64,000 nucleotides of DNA. Origin: Streptomyces sp. HUAS CB01 (GTDB taxonomy: Bacteria > Actinomycetota > Actinomycetes > Streptomycetales > Streptomycetaceae). The stretch spans positions 620,001 to 684,000 of the forward strand of contig NZ_CP129137.1 of assembly GCF_030406905.1 (NCBI RefSeq). Reading direction: 5' to 3'. Shown here piece after piece: positions 9,048-17,522 of this stretch. Positions within the stretch are counted from its first letter, which is position 1. Every line of letters starts with the position of its first letter. The position numbers and the translations under genes were made by a program. A model generated the notes under the pieces. It saw only the letters and a list, made by a program, of their open reading frames with translations. It was not told where the DNA came from and did no database searches.

Positions 9048-9176
9048 GAGGCCTCCTCTGCGACACCGCACCTCGCGTCCGGCTTAAGCACCGAATGGCA
9101 ATTATGCGACTTTTATTCTATTTGCTCATGGTGAAGCCGGGGGCGCGTTCCCTGCCACGCGAGTCAGGTCGTGTGC

Positions 9177-9905
9177 TCAGGCCGCCTCGTCACGCGAAGC
9201 CGAAGCGGCAGTCCTCGCGCCGATCACGTACCGCCCGCGCTTCGACTCCGGGAAACGGGTCAGCATCGCGCGCAGCTCCCCGGATCCGACGTAGGCGCCG
9301 AACGGCTCGGTACCCGGTTCGAGCCGAACCCCCTCGGCGAGGGGACCTGCCACGACGGGATCGAAACCGAAATCGGTGACGAGGCGGGCCACCGTGGCGA
9401 GGTCGTCCGGGGCGTCGCCGGCGATCGCGATCGCCTTGCGTCCCGCCGATCCCGCAGGCCGACCGCCGTCCTCGAGATCGTGGTAGCCCATGTGGTTGAA
9501 CGCCTTGACCACCCGGGATCCGGACAGATGCGCCTGCACGATCTCGCTCGAGGACGTGAGCGGGTCGGTGAGGTCGTCGCGGATGCCGTCGACCTCCCAC
9601 CAGTAGTTCATGGCATCGATGACGAGCTTGCCCCGCAGCGCCTCGGCCGGAGTCGTGCGGTACTTGCCGAGCGGGAGCGCCAGGATGACGACGTCCGCCT
9701 CGGCCGCCGCCGCCGCGGCGACCGGGACGGCGCCGGGGGTGAGGACTTCGACGGTGAGCGCGATCCCGGCCGGGTCGCCCGATCCGGCGATGAGCACGCG
9801 ATAGCCGGCCGCCAGGGCCAGACGGGCCAGCACGGTGCCGACCTTTCCCGCGCCCAGGATGCCGACCGTCCGCACGGCAGAGGGGGTGGTGGCGGTGATG
9901 TCCAT
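9177..9905 (-). CDS. F420/NADP oxidoreductase-like dinucleotide-binding protein
   Basis: A 242-residue Rossmann-fold protein. [18 protein letters not shown] near the N-terminus is a classic GxGxxG dinucleotide site. [22 protein letters not shown] and [14 protein letters not shown] follow, as in the family of F420-dependent NADP reductases and related proteins. ATG at 9905 is preceded by AAAGGAG; a second ATG at 9920 overlaps that site and is unlikely. It is the third gene behind two LLM flavoproteins, so it may exchange hydride for them (inference). It could also be a general NADP-dependent reductase. Confidence 0.82.
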   Translation of the reverse strand: MDITATTPSAVRTVGILGAGKVGTVLARLALAAGYRVLIAGSGDPAGIALTVEVLTPGAVPVAAAAAAEADVVILALPLGKYRTTPAEALRGKLVIDAMNYWWEVDGIRDDLTDPLTSSSEIVQAHLSGSRVVKAFNHMGYHDLEDGGRPAGSAGRKAIAIAGDAPDDLATVARLVTDFGFDPVVAGPLAEGVRLEPGTEPFGAYVGSGELRAMLTRFPESKRGRYVIGARTAASASRDEAA

Positions 9906-9925
9906 GTCCGCTCCTTTCATCGACG

Positions 9926-10957
9926 TCAGCCCGCGAGGATGTCGCGGACCATCGGGAGCACCTTGGTGCCGTACAGCTCGACCGCGCGCAGGCGAGCGCT
10001 GATCGGCTGCGCCCCGGCGGTGTAGATGAGGTCGAAACGGCCGACACCGAGCGCCGTGATGGCGCGGGCCATCTTGCGGGCGACCGTCTCGGGTGAGCCG
10101 ATGTAGAGCGAGCCGTACTCGATCTCGGCGTCGTACTCCTCCTTCCGGAGCGGCGGCCAGCCCCGCAGCGCGCCGATGCGGTCCCGGATGACCTTGTAGT
10201 GCGGCCAGTGCAGCTCCCGTGCCTCCTCGTCCGTGTCGGCGATGAAACCCGGTGAGTGCATTCCGACCGGGTGATCGGTCGTGCCGAACGTGTCGGCGGC
10301 TCGGCGGTAGAGGTCGACGTAGGGCGCGAAGCGCTCCGGTCTGCCGCCGATGACGGCGATCATGAGAGGGAACCCGTAGCGCGCGGCGCGGATGACCGAC
10401 TGGGGTGAGCCGCCGACACCGACCCAGGTGCCGAGGTGCCCGGACTCGGTCTTGGGGAAGACGTCGGCGTTGTCGAGGGGAGCCCGTGTGGTGCCGCTCC
10501 AGGTGACGGGCTTCTCCTCCAGCAGCCTGGCGAAGATCTCGATCTTCTCCTCGAACAGCACGTCGTAGTCGCTCAGGTCGTATCCGAAGAGGGGGAACGA
10601 CTCGGTGAAGGAGCCGCGCCCGAGGATGACCTCGGCCCGGCCGTTCGAGAGCGCGTCCACCGTGGAGAACCGCTGGAACACGCGCACCGGGTCGTCCGAG
10701 CTCAGCACGGTCACGCCGGACGACAGACGGATGCGGCTGGTGCGTGTGGCGATGCCGGCGAGCACGGTCTCCGGCGCGGAGATCGCGTACTCCGGGCGGT
10801 GGTGCTCACCGAGCGCGATCACGTCGACGCCGATCTCCTCCGCGAGGACGGCCTCGTCGAGGACCTGCCGGATGGCACGCGCGTCGGACACCGGGCTGCC
10901 TGAGTCGTCCTCCGGCACATCACCGAACGTGTCCAGTCCGAAGTCGGGATCAGACAT
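9926..10957 (-). CDS. LLM-class flavin-dependent oxidoreductase
   Basis: A 343-residue member of the luciferase-like monooxygenase family (TIM barrel). [20 protein letters not shown], a [20 protein letters not shown] block, [20 protein letters not shown] and [18 protein letters not shown] are diagnostic. The cofactor should be FMN or F420. Its start overlaps the end of the upstream LLM gene by 8 bp, so translation is probably coupled. It resembles that neighbour along its whole length, suggesting a tandem duplication followed by divergence. Substrate unknown. Confidence 0.92.
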   Translation of the reverse strand: MSDPDFGLDTFGDVPEDDSGSPVSDARAIRQVLDEAVLAEEIGVDVIALGEHHRPEYAISAPETVLAGIATRTSRIRLSSGVTVLSSDDPVRVFQRFSTVDALSNGRAEVILGRGSFTESFPLFGYDLSDYDVLFEEKIEIFARLLEEKPVTWSGTTRAPLDNADVFPKTESGHLGTWVGVGGSPQSVIRAARYGFPLMIAVIGGRPERFAPYVDLYRRAADTFGTTDHPVGMHSPGFIADTDEEARELHWPHYKVIRDRIGALRGWPPLRKEEYDAEIEYGSLYIGSPETVARKMARAITALGVGRFDLIYTAGAQPISARLRAVELYGTKVLPMVRDILAG

Positions 10958-11999
10958 GACCGGGCTCCTTCGTGAGCAGATGCCTCACCCGAGGGGCGAC
11001 CTCGCGGCCCAGCAGCTCGATCGTGCGGGCCCGGGCTTCGCGCGGAAGGTGCATCACGTCGTACTTGAGGTCGAAACGGCCGAGGCGCAGCTCACGTACC
11101 GCCGTGGCGATCTTGCGCGCCACGGTTTCCGGGGAGCCGACGAAGAGCGCGCCCTCGCCCACTTCCGACAGATAGCGCTCGCGGGTCGGAGGGTAGAACC
11201 CGCGCTCGTCCGCCACTTCGGCGACGACCGGCTGCCAGTACCGCCACCAGGTCTCGATCGCCTCCTCGTCGGTGTCGGCGACAAGTCCCAGCGAGTGCAT
11301 GGCGACGGGTTGCCTGGCGTGCCCGAGCTGTTCGAGCGTCCGGTGGTAGAGCTCGACGTGGCCCGCGAAGCGCCGGGGACGTCCACCGACGACGGCCAGC
11401 ATGAGCGGCAGGCCGTAACGTGCCGCTCGGACCACGGAGTTCGGGCTGCCGCCCACACCGATCCAGGTGGGAATGCCGCCCAGCGGCATCCGGGGCCGCA
11501 GTCTCTGCTCCACGAGCGGCGGCCGGAACCGGCCCGACCAGGTCACCGTCTCCTCGCGCTGGAGGCGCATGAACAGGTCGAGCTTCTCCTCGAACAACTC
11601 CTCGTAGTCGGCCAGGTCGTGGCCGAACAGCGGGAACGACTCGGTGGCCGACGCCCGCCCCAGTACGAGTTGGGCACGGCCGTTCGAGGCGGCGTCCAGC
11701 GTGGAGAAGTCGTGGTAGAGCCGCACGGGGTCGTTGGTGCTCAGTACGGTCACCGAGGTGCCGAGCCTGATGCGTTGTGTCGCGGTGGCGATCGCGGCGA
11801 GCAGGACGGGGGTGGCGCTGTCGTTGTGTCCAGCGCGGTAGTGCTCGCCGACGCTGAACACGTCCAGCCCCGCGGCTTCGGCGAGCTCGGCCTCCTCGAT
11901 CAGCAGGCGAACGGTCTCGGCATCGCTCAGCGGACGATCGCCGGCGGTGGCGACCTCCCCGAACGAGTTCAGCCCCAATTGGAGCGCTGCGGCCGTCAT
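10950..11999 (-). CDS. LLM-class flavin-dependent oxidoreductase
   Basis: A 349-residue luciferase-like monooxygenase, first gene of the three-gene redox operon. [53 protein letters not shown] and WIGVGGSPNSVVRAARYG match the family. ATG at 11999 was chosen because GAGGAGG lies just upstream; longer in-frame starts run into the operator region. The operon faces a MarR regulator gene, with palindromic boxes immediately upstream. A role in detoxifying or modifying a small molecule sensed by that MarR protein is a reasonable inference. Confidence 0.92.
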   Translation of the reverse strand: MTAAALQLGLNSFGEVATAGDRPLSDAETVRLLIEEAELAEAAGLDVFSVGEHYRAGHNDSATPVLLAAIATATQRIRLGTSVTVLSTNDPVRLYHDFSTLDAASNGRAQLVLGRASATESFPLFGHDLADYEELFEEKLDLFMRLQREETVTWSGRFRPPLVEQRLRPRMPLGGIPTWIGVGGSPNSVVRAARYGLPLMLAVVGGRPRRFAGHVELYHRTLEQLGHARQPVAMHSLGLVADTDEEAIETWWRYWQPVVAEVADERGFYPPTRERYLSEVGEGALFVGSPETVARKIATAVRELRLGRFDLKYDVMHLPREARARTIELLGREVAPRVRHLLTKEPGHV

Positions 12000-12052
12000 G
12001 GACTCCTCCTCGTGGCTCCCGGGACATGCCGTGTCGCGGGGCACCACACTTG

Positions 12053-12094
12053 TTGACGCGTCAATCATTGCCCTGATTTAATTGACATGTCAAG
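12053..12094. promoter_or_regulatory. Two TTGA-N4-TCAA palindromes, probable MarR operators
   Basis: TTGACGCGTCAA (12053-12064) and TTGACATGTCAA (12083-12094) are perfect 12-bp palindromes with centres 30 bp apart, about three helical turns. They lie 54-95 bp upstream of the first LLM gene. A matching imperfect box sits before the MarR gene, so they are probably bound by that regulator. Confidence 0.7.
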
Positions 12095-12183
12095 CAAAAA
12101 GGATCGGACGGGCGGCGACCCCGGCGGGGCACCCACCCGATCCGGGCGCATGCCCCGAGGGCGACACCCCTCCTTGCGAATGC

Positions 12184-12195
12184 TTGATCCGTCAA
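12184..12195. promoter_or_regulatory. Third TTGA-N4-TCAA box, probable MarR autoregulatory site
   Basis: TTGATCCGTCAA, flanked by C and G so that the symmetric part is CTTGA-TCCG-TCAAG. It lies 35 bp upstream of the MarR start and shares its half sites with the two boxes before the LLM operon. It is likely an autoregulatory operator. Confidence 0.65.
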
Positions 12196-12230
12196 GTAAA
12201 ATGCGCACGGTTGTCTTGCCGAGGAGATAG

Positions 12231-12704
12231 GTGCGGGTCATGCCCCCGGATGAGCAGTCACCTCCGCGGCCTCTCGATCCGACCGAAGAAGCCTTCGTGC
12301 GGGCGTTGGGCCAGGTCATGATGGGGCTTCCGCGCGCGGTCGACGCGGACATGGTGCGCGACGGAGGTCTGCCGCTCTCCGAGTACACCCCTCTCATGCT
12401 CTTGTCCGAGGCCCCCCTGCGCCGGATGCGGATGAGCGAGCTCGCCGACGCCTGCAACCTCACACTCGGCGGGATGACCCGCGTCGTCGCCCGACTCGAG
12501 AAGCAGGGCTTCGTCCAGCGGGTGCAGTGCGCCGAGGACCTGCGCGGCTGGAACGCCGTCCTCACCGATGACGGGCTGGCCCGTCTGCGGGAGGCGTGGC
12601 CGGCCCATCTCGCCAGTGTGCGCAGGCACATGCTGGACGACCTCGCCGACCATGACCTGGCCCGACTGGCGGACGCGCTCCGCCGCATCGCCCGGAAGCC
12701 CTGA
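12231..12704 (+). CDS. MarR-family transcriptional regulator
   Basis: A 157-residue winged-helix regulator. A dimerisation helix is followed by EYTPLMLLSEAPLRRMRMSELADACN (first helices) and the recognition region LTLGGMTRVVARLEKQGFVQR, then the wing with CAEDLRGWNAVLTDDGL. GTG at 12231 follows GAGGAG; an ATG three codons later is possible. Divergent placement against the LLM operon and three shared palindromes suggest it represses both itself and that operon until a ligand, often phenolic or oxidising in this family, releases it. Confidence 0.92.
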   Translation: MRVMPPDEQSPPRPLDPTEEAFVRALGQVMMGLPRAVDADMVRDGGLPLSEYTPLMLLSEAPLRRMRMSELADACNLTLGGMTRVVARLEKQGFVQRVQCAEDLRGWNAVLTDDGLARLREAWPAHLASVRRHMLDDLADHDLARLADALRRIARKP

Positions 12705-12975
12705 GACCGCGGGCGCTCTCCTGCGAGACGGACAAGGGCGGCCGGAGCGTCCGTGCCCGGCGGCGCGACCCCTGCCGGCGTCGACGGGTCCGGTACACCG
12801 GGCAGCCGGGTTCCCCCGTCGACGTCCGGCAGTTGGCCTCCCGCCGGCGCCGCCGCCGGCGCCGCGGTTCACGGGGGCCGACCGCATCGGCCCGACAGGG
12901 CCTTCCGGCGTCAGCGGAGTTCGTAGGCTCGGGCCAGGACCGTTCCTAATCAGTGAGCAGGAGTGAGTCTTGGAC

Positions 12976-14574
12976 CTATTCCTGGTCACTGCGGACATCC
13001 CGAACGGTTTTGGATGTCCTGGTTGCCCGCGTGCTCGCCGCGTCCGGCGGCACGGATCGTGTCCGTGGTCCGGGGGTGCGGGGGCGGGGTCCCTCACGCC
13101 CCAGGGCACGCCGGTCGGCCTGGACGGTCCGATGCCCGTGCACATCGCTCTGGTGTGCACGGGGCGGTGTCGTCCGTCGCCGGATCGGGTGTCCCTGGGC
13201 GCGTCGCCCGATCGCGATGCTCGCCGCATCGTGCCGGGTGGTCTTACGGGTGGGGCCGGCCATCGGCTGTTGCCAGTGCTGGGCGCCCCACTTGCTGGTG
13301 TAGGCCGGGTCCACGGCGATGATCGCGATACCGGTGGCGTCGGCCATGGAGGTCAGCCGGGCGCGGAGCTTGCCGGTCGGCATGCCGGAGATGAGCTGCC
13401 GGAATCGGCGCTTGCGCCCGTGCTTCTCTCTGGTTTTCTCGGCCTGGAAGTCGAGGTCCTCGACCGCGATGGCCTTGACGCCGCAGGTCTTGGCCCAGTT
13501 GAGCATTCGGGTGAGGGCGTGGCGGACCTGGGCGTCGCGGTGCTGGGCGGTACCGGACAGGTCGTAGAAGAACCGGCGCGGTTTCCCGGTCGGGTTGCCG
13601 TGGGTGTCCAGGCGCCAGGCGGCGAGGTGGTCGGCGTTGGTGTCGACGCCGATCACACCGTGCGCGAGGGCGGCGGCCATCGGGATGGTCCGGGAGACCG
13701 GGATCTGCCAGGACGCGGTCACATACCAGCGGCCCCGTGCCACGTCGTAGTGGATGCGGTAGGCCACCGCGCGGTTCGCCTCCACTCGGTCTGCCCACTC
13801 CGGCCCGCGGTGCGCGAAGCCGACCCGGCAGCCGAGTGCGTACCGGCCGTGCGGGGCGTTGGCCAAGTCGGCGAGCGGAGCCGGGAGGTTGATGCTGACC
13901 TCGCCGTCCGGGCTGATCCGGATCGTCTCGTTGCCGTAGCGTTTGCCGGATTCACCGTCGGCCTGCAGGAACCGGCGTGAGGCTTCCCACCGCCGGCGCC
14001 ACTGGTCCTCGGTGAGCTGCGCGGTGTCGAGGTGGTGGCGGGTGCCGAGCAGACGTTTGCCGCCACGCACGACATGCACACGGCCCGCTTCCCGGTCGGC
14101 CCGAACCTTCTGGAGCCGGTCCTCCATCACATGCAGCCGTCGCGTCTTGTGGAACCACTCGTGAGCGCAGCGGTAGCCGCCCGGAGTCCGCTTGGTGCCC
14201 TTCTGGCCGACCGGCAGCGACAGCCGGTGCCGAATCGTCGTGATACCGGTTTCGAGGGACTGCACGTGCCCGGCCTGGCCGCGCCGGGCGAGCGCCCACT
14301 GGTCATGCGTGGCCTTCGTGATTGACCCGGCCCACCTGGACGACGACTCGGCCGTCAGGCCCCGCTTACGGGCCGCCCATGACCCGGCGGAGTGTTCCAG
14401 GCCGTCCGTGCAACGCGCTTTGAGGTCCTTCGAGGCGAGCGAGCCCAGGTGGGCCCCCACCAAGCGCAGAACCTTCTCGTCCTCGGGCGTGAGGTCCTTC
14501 AGCCGGGTACGTACCGCCACACCGGACGGGCCGAGGGCGACGAACGGTGCGGCGACCGGGCGCAGGTCAGCCAT
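12976..14574 (-). CDS. tnpB: TnpB-type RNA-guided nuclease of an IS607 element
   Basis: A 532-residue TnpB. The RuvC catalytic acids are visible: Asp in GVIGVDTNADHLA, Glu in KAIAVEDLDFQAEK, and Asp in TTRHDAASIAIGRRA. The usual zinc ribbon (two CxxC pairs) expected after DPAYTS is absent; the sequence reads DPAYTSKWGAQHWQQP instead, a variant seen in streptomycete TnpBs. Known TnpB proteins cut DNA using an RNA copied from the element's own end. The last 80 or so residues are Arg/Pro/Thr-rich and resemble structural-RNA sequence read as protein. Its start overlaps tnpA by 8 bp. Confidence 0.85.
   Translation of the reverse strand: MADLRPVAAPFVALGPSGVAVRTRLKDLTPEDEKVLRLVGAHLGSLASKDLKARCTDGLEHSAGSWAARKRGLTAESSSRWAGSITKATHDQWALARRGQAGHVQSLETGITTIRHRLSLPVGQKGTKRTPGGYRCAHEWFHKTRRLHVMEDRLQKVRADREAGRVHVVRGGKRLLGTRHHLDTAQLTEDQWRRRWEASRRFLQADGESGKRYGNETIRISPDGEVSINLPAPLADLANAPHGRYALGCRVGFAHRGPEWADRVEANRAVAYRIHYDVARGRWYVTASWQIPVSRTIPMAAALAHGVIGVDTNADHLAAWRLDTHGNPTGKPRRFFYDLSGTAQHRDAQVRHALTRMLNWAKTCGVKAIAVEDLDFQAEKTREKHGRKRRFRQLISGMPTGKLRARLTSMADATGIAIIAVDPAYTSKWGAQHWQQPMAGPTRKTTRHDAASIAIGRRAQGHPIRRRTTPPRAHQSDVHGHRTVQADRRALGREGPRPRTPGPRTRSVPPDAASTRATRTSKTVRDVRSDQE
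12993..13230 (-). ncRNA. Candidate omega RNA (TnpB guide scaffold)
   Basis: TnpB guide RNAs lie at the 3' end of the tnpB gene and run out across the element end. Here the final part of tnpB loses typical protein composition, and an 8-bp stem (GGACATCC with GGATGTCC, loop 11 bases, 12993-13019) stands 17 bp before the tnpB stop. Only the hairpin is seen directly; the RNA and its limits are inferred from the family. Confidence 0.3.
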
Positions 14575-15191
14575 GTTCGGCGGCCTCCAGTGCCTTGCGG
14601 GCGCGGTTCTTCGCCGACCTGCGCCCGTACAGGCGGGCGCAGAACGAGGTCAGCACCTCCACCATGTCCCGCACCAGGTCGTCTTCGACCTCGCCGTCGT
14701 CCAGCACGAGCAGACGACGGCCCGTCGCGGACAAGGCGGCCTCGACAAGCTCGACGTTCATCCCGCCGAGCCGGTCCTTGTGCTCCACCACCACGCAGGT
14801 CACCTGCGAGTCGGCCAGCAGACGCCGGGCCTTGGAACGGCAGCCGTTCACCCCGGAAGCGATCTCCGCCTCAACACGAACGACTCGGTGACCGGCCTTC
14901 GCCGCCCACGCCGACAGCCGAGCGACCTGGCGTTCCAGATCGGTCTTCTGATCGTGCGAGCAGACGCGGGCATACAAGCCCAGACCGCCGATGGCCCCGG
15001 GCCCGGTATTCGCGTCGATGTTCACCAGGATCGTGCGTGGCCCGACCCTCCCCCAGACTCCGTCCGGGGGTACCCCCAGCCGGTACCGGCAACGTCCCCT
15101 CACGGAACCAGCGATACGCAGTCTGCGGATGCACGCCCTGCGTCTTCGCCCGTTCCGTCAGATGCACACTCTGACAACGACACCCACTCAT
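14567..15191 (-). pseudogene. tnpA: IS607 serine recombinase, frameshifted and catalytically mutated
   Basis: The N-terminal MerR-like helix-turn-helix (VHLTERAKTQGVHPQTAYRW) is in one frame from 15191; the recombinase domain (GLYARVCSHDQKTDLERQVARL onward) is in another, from about 15045. A 30-bp palindromic insert at 15049-15078 separates them and accounts for the frame change. The catalytic serine, expected right after RV in YARVSSHDQ, is cysteine here. The conserved DRLGR arginine is glycine (HKDRLGGMN). Each change alone should harm activity. The C-terminus (EVEDDLVRDMVEVLTSFCARL) is otherwise normal. Confidence 0.85.
15049..15078. repeat. 30-bp palindromic insertion inside tnpA
   Basis: The segment contains GGGGGTACCCCC and a CCCCC/GGGGG stem around AGACTCCGTC. 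It interrupts tnpA exactly between the codons for LPVPA and VGPRTILVN, where related proteins have only one or two residues. Similar small GC-rich palindromes are common between genes in Streptomyces, so it looks like a mobile or dispersed repeat that landed in a gene. Confidence 0.6.
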
Positions 15192-15268
15192 ATATGGTTG
15201 CGCTCACTTACCCGACTTCGAAGACCAGCAGGTGAAGACCCCGGAGAGCACCGAACAGGAGTCCTGCT

Positions 15269-16009
15269 GTGCCACCGACCGACCTCGTCCGCCTGCCCGC
15301 GGTGATCGAGCTTCGCCAGTACACCCTGCGCCCCGGTCGGCGCGACGAGCTCATCGAGCTGTTCGACCGGGAGTTCGTCGAATCCCAGGAAGAAGCGGGG
15401 ATGATCGTGCTCGGACAGTTCCGGGACCTCGACGACCCGGACCGCTTCGTCTGGTTGCGCGGTTTCCGTGACATGGCGACGCGCCATCGCGGACTCACGG
15501 ACTTCTACGACGGCCCCGTCTGGGCCAGGTACGGTCCCGCGGCGAACGACACGATGACCGACTCCGACGATGTGCTCCTGCTGCGCCCTGAGCCGGCCGG
15601 CAGCGGACTCGCCGTCTCCCCCGGCAGGCGTCCCCCGGTGGGAGGTCCTGCGCCGAGCCGGTTCGTCGCCGCCACCGTGTGGTCCTTCCCTCCGGGACGG
15701 CACGACGGGATCGCCCTGATCCGCGACGGGCTCCTGCCCGTGCTCCTGGAGACGGGGCCCGCGCCGCTCGCCCTCCTGACCACCGAGCACGCGCACAACA
15801 CCTTCGCCAGGCTGCCGGTCCGCTCCGGCGAGAACGTCGCCGTGCTCATCACCTCGTACCCCGACGAGAGCGCGCACCGTCGACACGCGACCGGCCTGCA
15901 GGCCCATCCCCGGACACGGGCCGAGATCCTGCCGGCCATCGAACGGGAACAAACGGCGGCGCCCCGGAAGCTCCGTCTGGCGCCCACCGGCCGCTCGCTC
16001 ATGTCCTGA
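15269..16009 (+). CDS. NIPSNAP family protein
   Basis: A 246-residue protein with two related ferredoxin-like (dimeric alpha/beta barrel) halves. The first begins VIELRQYTLRPGRRDELIELF and contains GQFRDLDDPDRFVWLRGFRDM and DFYDGPVW; the second begins around VAATVWSFPPGRHDG. This is the NIPSNAP pattern; bacterial members have no settled reaction. GTG at 15269 follows AGGAG with correct spacing. It starts about 75 bp beyond the approximate end of the IS607 element, so its own promoter region may have been altered by the insertion. Confidence 0.87.
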   Translation: MPPTDLVRLPAVIELRQYTLRPGRRDELIELFDREFVESQEEAGMIVLGQFRDLDDPDRFVWLRGFRDMATRHRGLTDFYDGPVWARYGPAANDTMTDSDDVLLLRPEPAGSGLAVSPGRRPPVGGPAPSRFVAATVWSFPPGRHDGIALIRDGLLPVLLETGPAPLALLTTEHAHNTFARLPVRSGENVAVLITSYPDESAHRRHATGLQAHPRTRAEILPAIEREQTAAPRKLRLAPTGRSLMS

Positions 16010-16193
16010 CTCCTGAGCCGGCGACCCGGGAGGATGCGCACCTGGTCGGGCAACGGCGCCCGCCCCACGCGGGAGGCGGCATTCGACAGAACATCGGTGC
16101 CGCACCCACCGTCCCGCCGGACACCGGCACACCGCCGAGCGCGAAGGTTCCCGCGCGCTCACCGACCCCTCTCCAACGGCAAGCCGGAGGGCG

Positions 16194-16742
16194 GTGGTTC
16201 ACCCCGACGCCGGTTCCGCCGGCACCGGCTGGGACACTGCCGTCACGGACACCGGACCCGAGCAGATGTCCTCCCGGGCCGCGGTCGGATGGACCGTCGC
16301 GCTCGCGGTTCTCGGAGGGTCTACCGGCCTCGCCTGGGACGGGCCGTTCCTCGCCGTCGCCTGCGCGCTTTCGCTGGGTGGCGGCGCCGCCCTGGGCACC
16401 CTGCTGTCCCGGCGTCGGGTGATCGCCACCCTTCGGGAGGGCCAGGGGAGGGCCGCGGCGCTCGGGTACGCCGACGGACTCGCGGACATGATGGTGCTGG
16501 GCATTTCCGCCTACAGGGCCTCCGTCTTCCCCCTGTCCGGTCCCGACGCAGTGGACCCGGCCGAGCGCATGGCGCGCCGCCGGGCCGCCTACCACCTCAC
16601 GGCCGCCGAAGGGCTTCCCCACCACATTCGTGAGGCCGCGGCCGCCGCTCTCGAAGCGATCGACGACGGGCGTGACCGCGACACCCGGTCCGCCATCGGG
16701 AACCTGATGAAGGCCGTTCAGGAGCAGCGCCGCTGCATGTGA
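16194..16742 (+). CDS. Hypothetical protein with two membrane segments
   Basis: Up to 182 residues. Two hydrophobic helices (AAVGWTVALAVLGGSTGLAW and PFLAVACALSLGGGAALGTLL) lie before residue 70. A soluble helical C-terminal part rich in Ala and Arg follows (GYADGLADMMVLGISAYRA, AAYHLTAAEGLPHHIREAAA). The family is not recognised. The start is uncertain: GTG at 16194 has GGAGG very close upstream, while ATG at 16266 would begin just before the first helix. No operon partner lies within 150 bp. Confidence 0.6.
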   Translation: MVHPDAGSAGTGWDTAVTDTGPEQMSSRAAVGWTVALAVLGGSTGLAWDGPFLAVACALSLGGGAALGTLLSRRRVIATLREGQGRAAALGYADGLADMMVLGISAYRASVFPLSGPDAVDPAERMARRRAAYHLTAAEGLPHHIREAAAAALEAIDDGRDRDTRSAIGNLMKAVQEQRRCM

Positions 16743-16892
16743 CCACAGCCCGGAGCGGAACGGGGAGTCCCCCGCACCCACGGCCGCGCGGGCGGGGCGG
16801 GCGGGGCGGGCCAGGAGGGAGGTTCGCAACACGGCCCAGGACCCGGCAGGTGCCCCCACCGCCGGCCACTGCTCACGACGGCGGTCCGCGCT

Positions 16893-17402
16893 TCAGGCGC
16901 CGGGTGTCGTGTCGCCGAGGATCTGCTCGCGAAGGATGTCGGAGTGGCCGCAGTGCTGGGCCAGTTCGCGCAGCGTGTGCAGGTAGACCCAGCGCAGCGG
17001 CAGCGGGCCGCGCCGGTTGCCGCGTACGAGGTCGTCGAGCGTCAGGGGTGCCGTCGCCCGGCGGGACGCCGCGCATGCCTGTCGGTAGGCATGCCGGACC
17101 GTGGTGATCGTGTCGCTGTCATCGAGGTCGAACGACTCGTCGGGCGAGTCGGGGATGCCGATGTCACGACGGGGGCGACAGGTGATGGCCTCGTCGAACC
17201 AGACCTTCTCGACGAACGTGGCGTGCTTGACCAGACCGAGCAGTGTGGTCTTGGACGCGACCAGCGACCGGCGCGCCTGCTCCTCGGTGAGGCCGTTCAG
17301 GCTGTCGTGGAGCACGGTCCGGTGCTCGTCGAGGAATGCCTCGAACTGATCGCGGATCGCTGCGTGGAGGACGGGGGGTTCCGCCGACGGGTGAGAGAGC
17401 AT
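16893..17402 (-). CDS. DinB / DUF664 family protein
   Basis: A 169-residue four-helix-bundle protein: HAAIRDQFEAFLDEHRTVLHDSL, GLTEEQARRSLVASKTTLLGLVKHATFVEK and LHTLRELAQHCGHSDILREQI. These two His-bearing helices are the DinB-like metal site, and the arrangement matches the DUF664 branch common in actinomycetes. Some family members are thiol S-transferases; the role here is unknown. It is monocistronic, with ATG at 17402. Confidence 0.87.
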   Translation of the reverse strand: MLSHPSAEPPVLHAAIRDQFEAFLDEHRTVLHDSLNGLTEEQARRSLVASKTTLLGLVKHATFVEKVWFDEAITCRPRRDIGIPDSPDESFDLDDSDTITTVRHAYRQACAASRRATAPLTLDDLVRGNRRGPLPLRWVYLHTLRELAQHCGHSDILREQILGDTTPGA

Positions 17403-17522
17403 GACGGCAACGATAGGCTGCGCGGCCGCTCTCTCGAGAGTCCGTCCCCGTGGACCGCACCCGGCACGGTGTGCTCCGAGATGGCCCCTCGGAAGAGAGG
17501 GGCGGCACCGGCGCAGACCCCC

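Larger units (their letters stand above)
12950..15195 (-). mobile_element. IS607-type insertion element (tnpA broken, tnpB intact)
   Basis: The element holds a serine-recombinase tnpA overlapping a tnpB by 8 bp, the standard IS607 order. Exact ends cannot be fixed by eye because IS607 elements have no terminal inverted repeats or target duplication. The limits given are approximate: the left follows the tnpB stop and its terminal hairpin, the right the tnpA start. Flanking genes (MarR and NIPSNAP) are intact. Since tnpA is inactivated in several ways, the copy should not move on its own. Confidence 0.75.
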
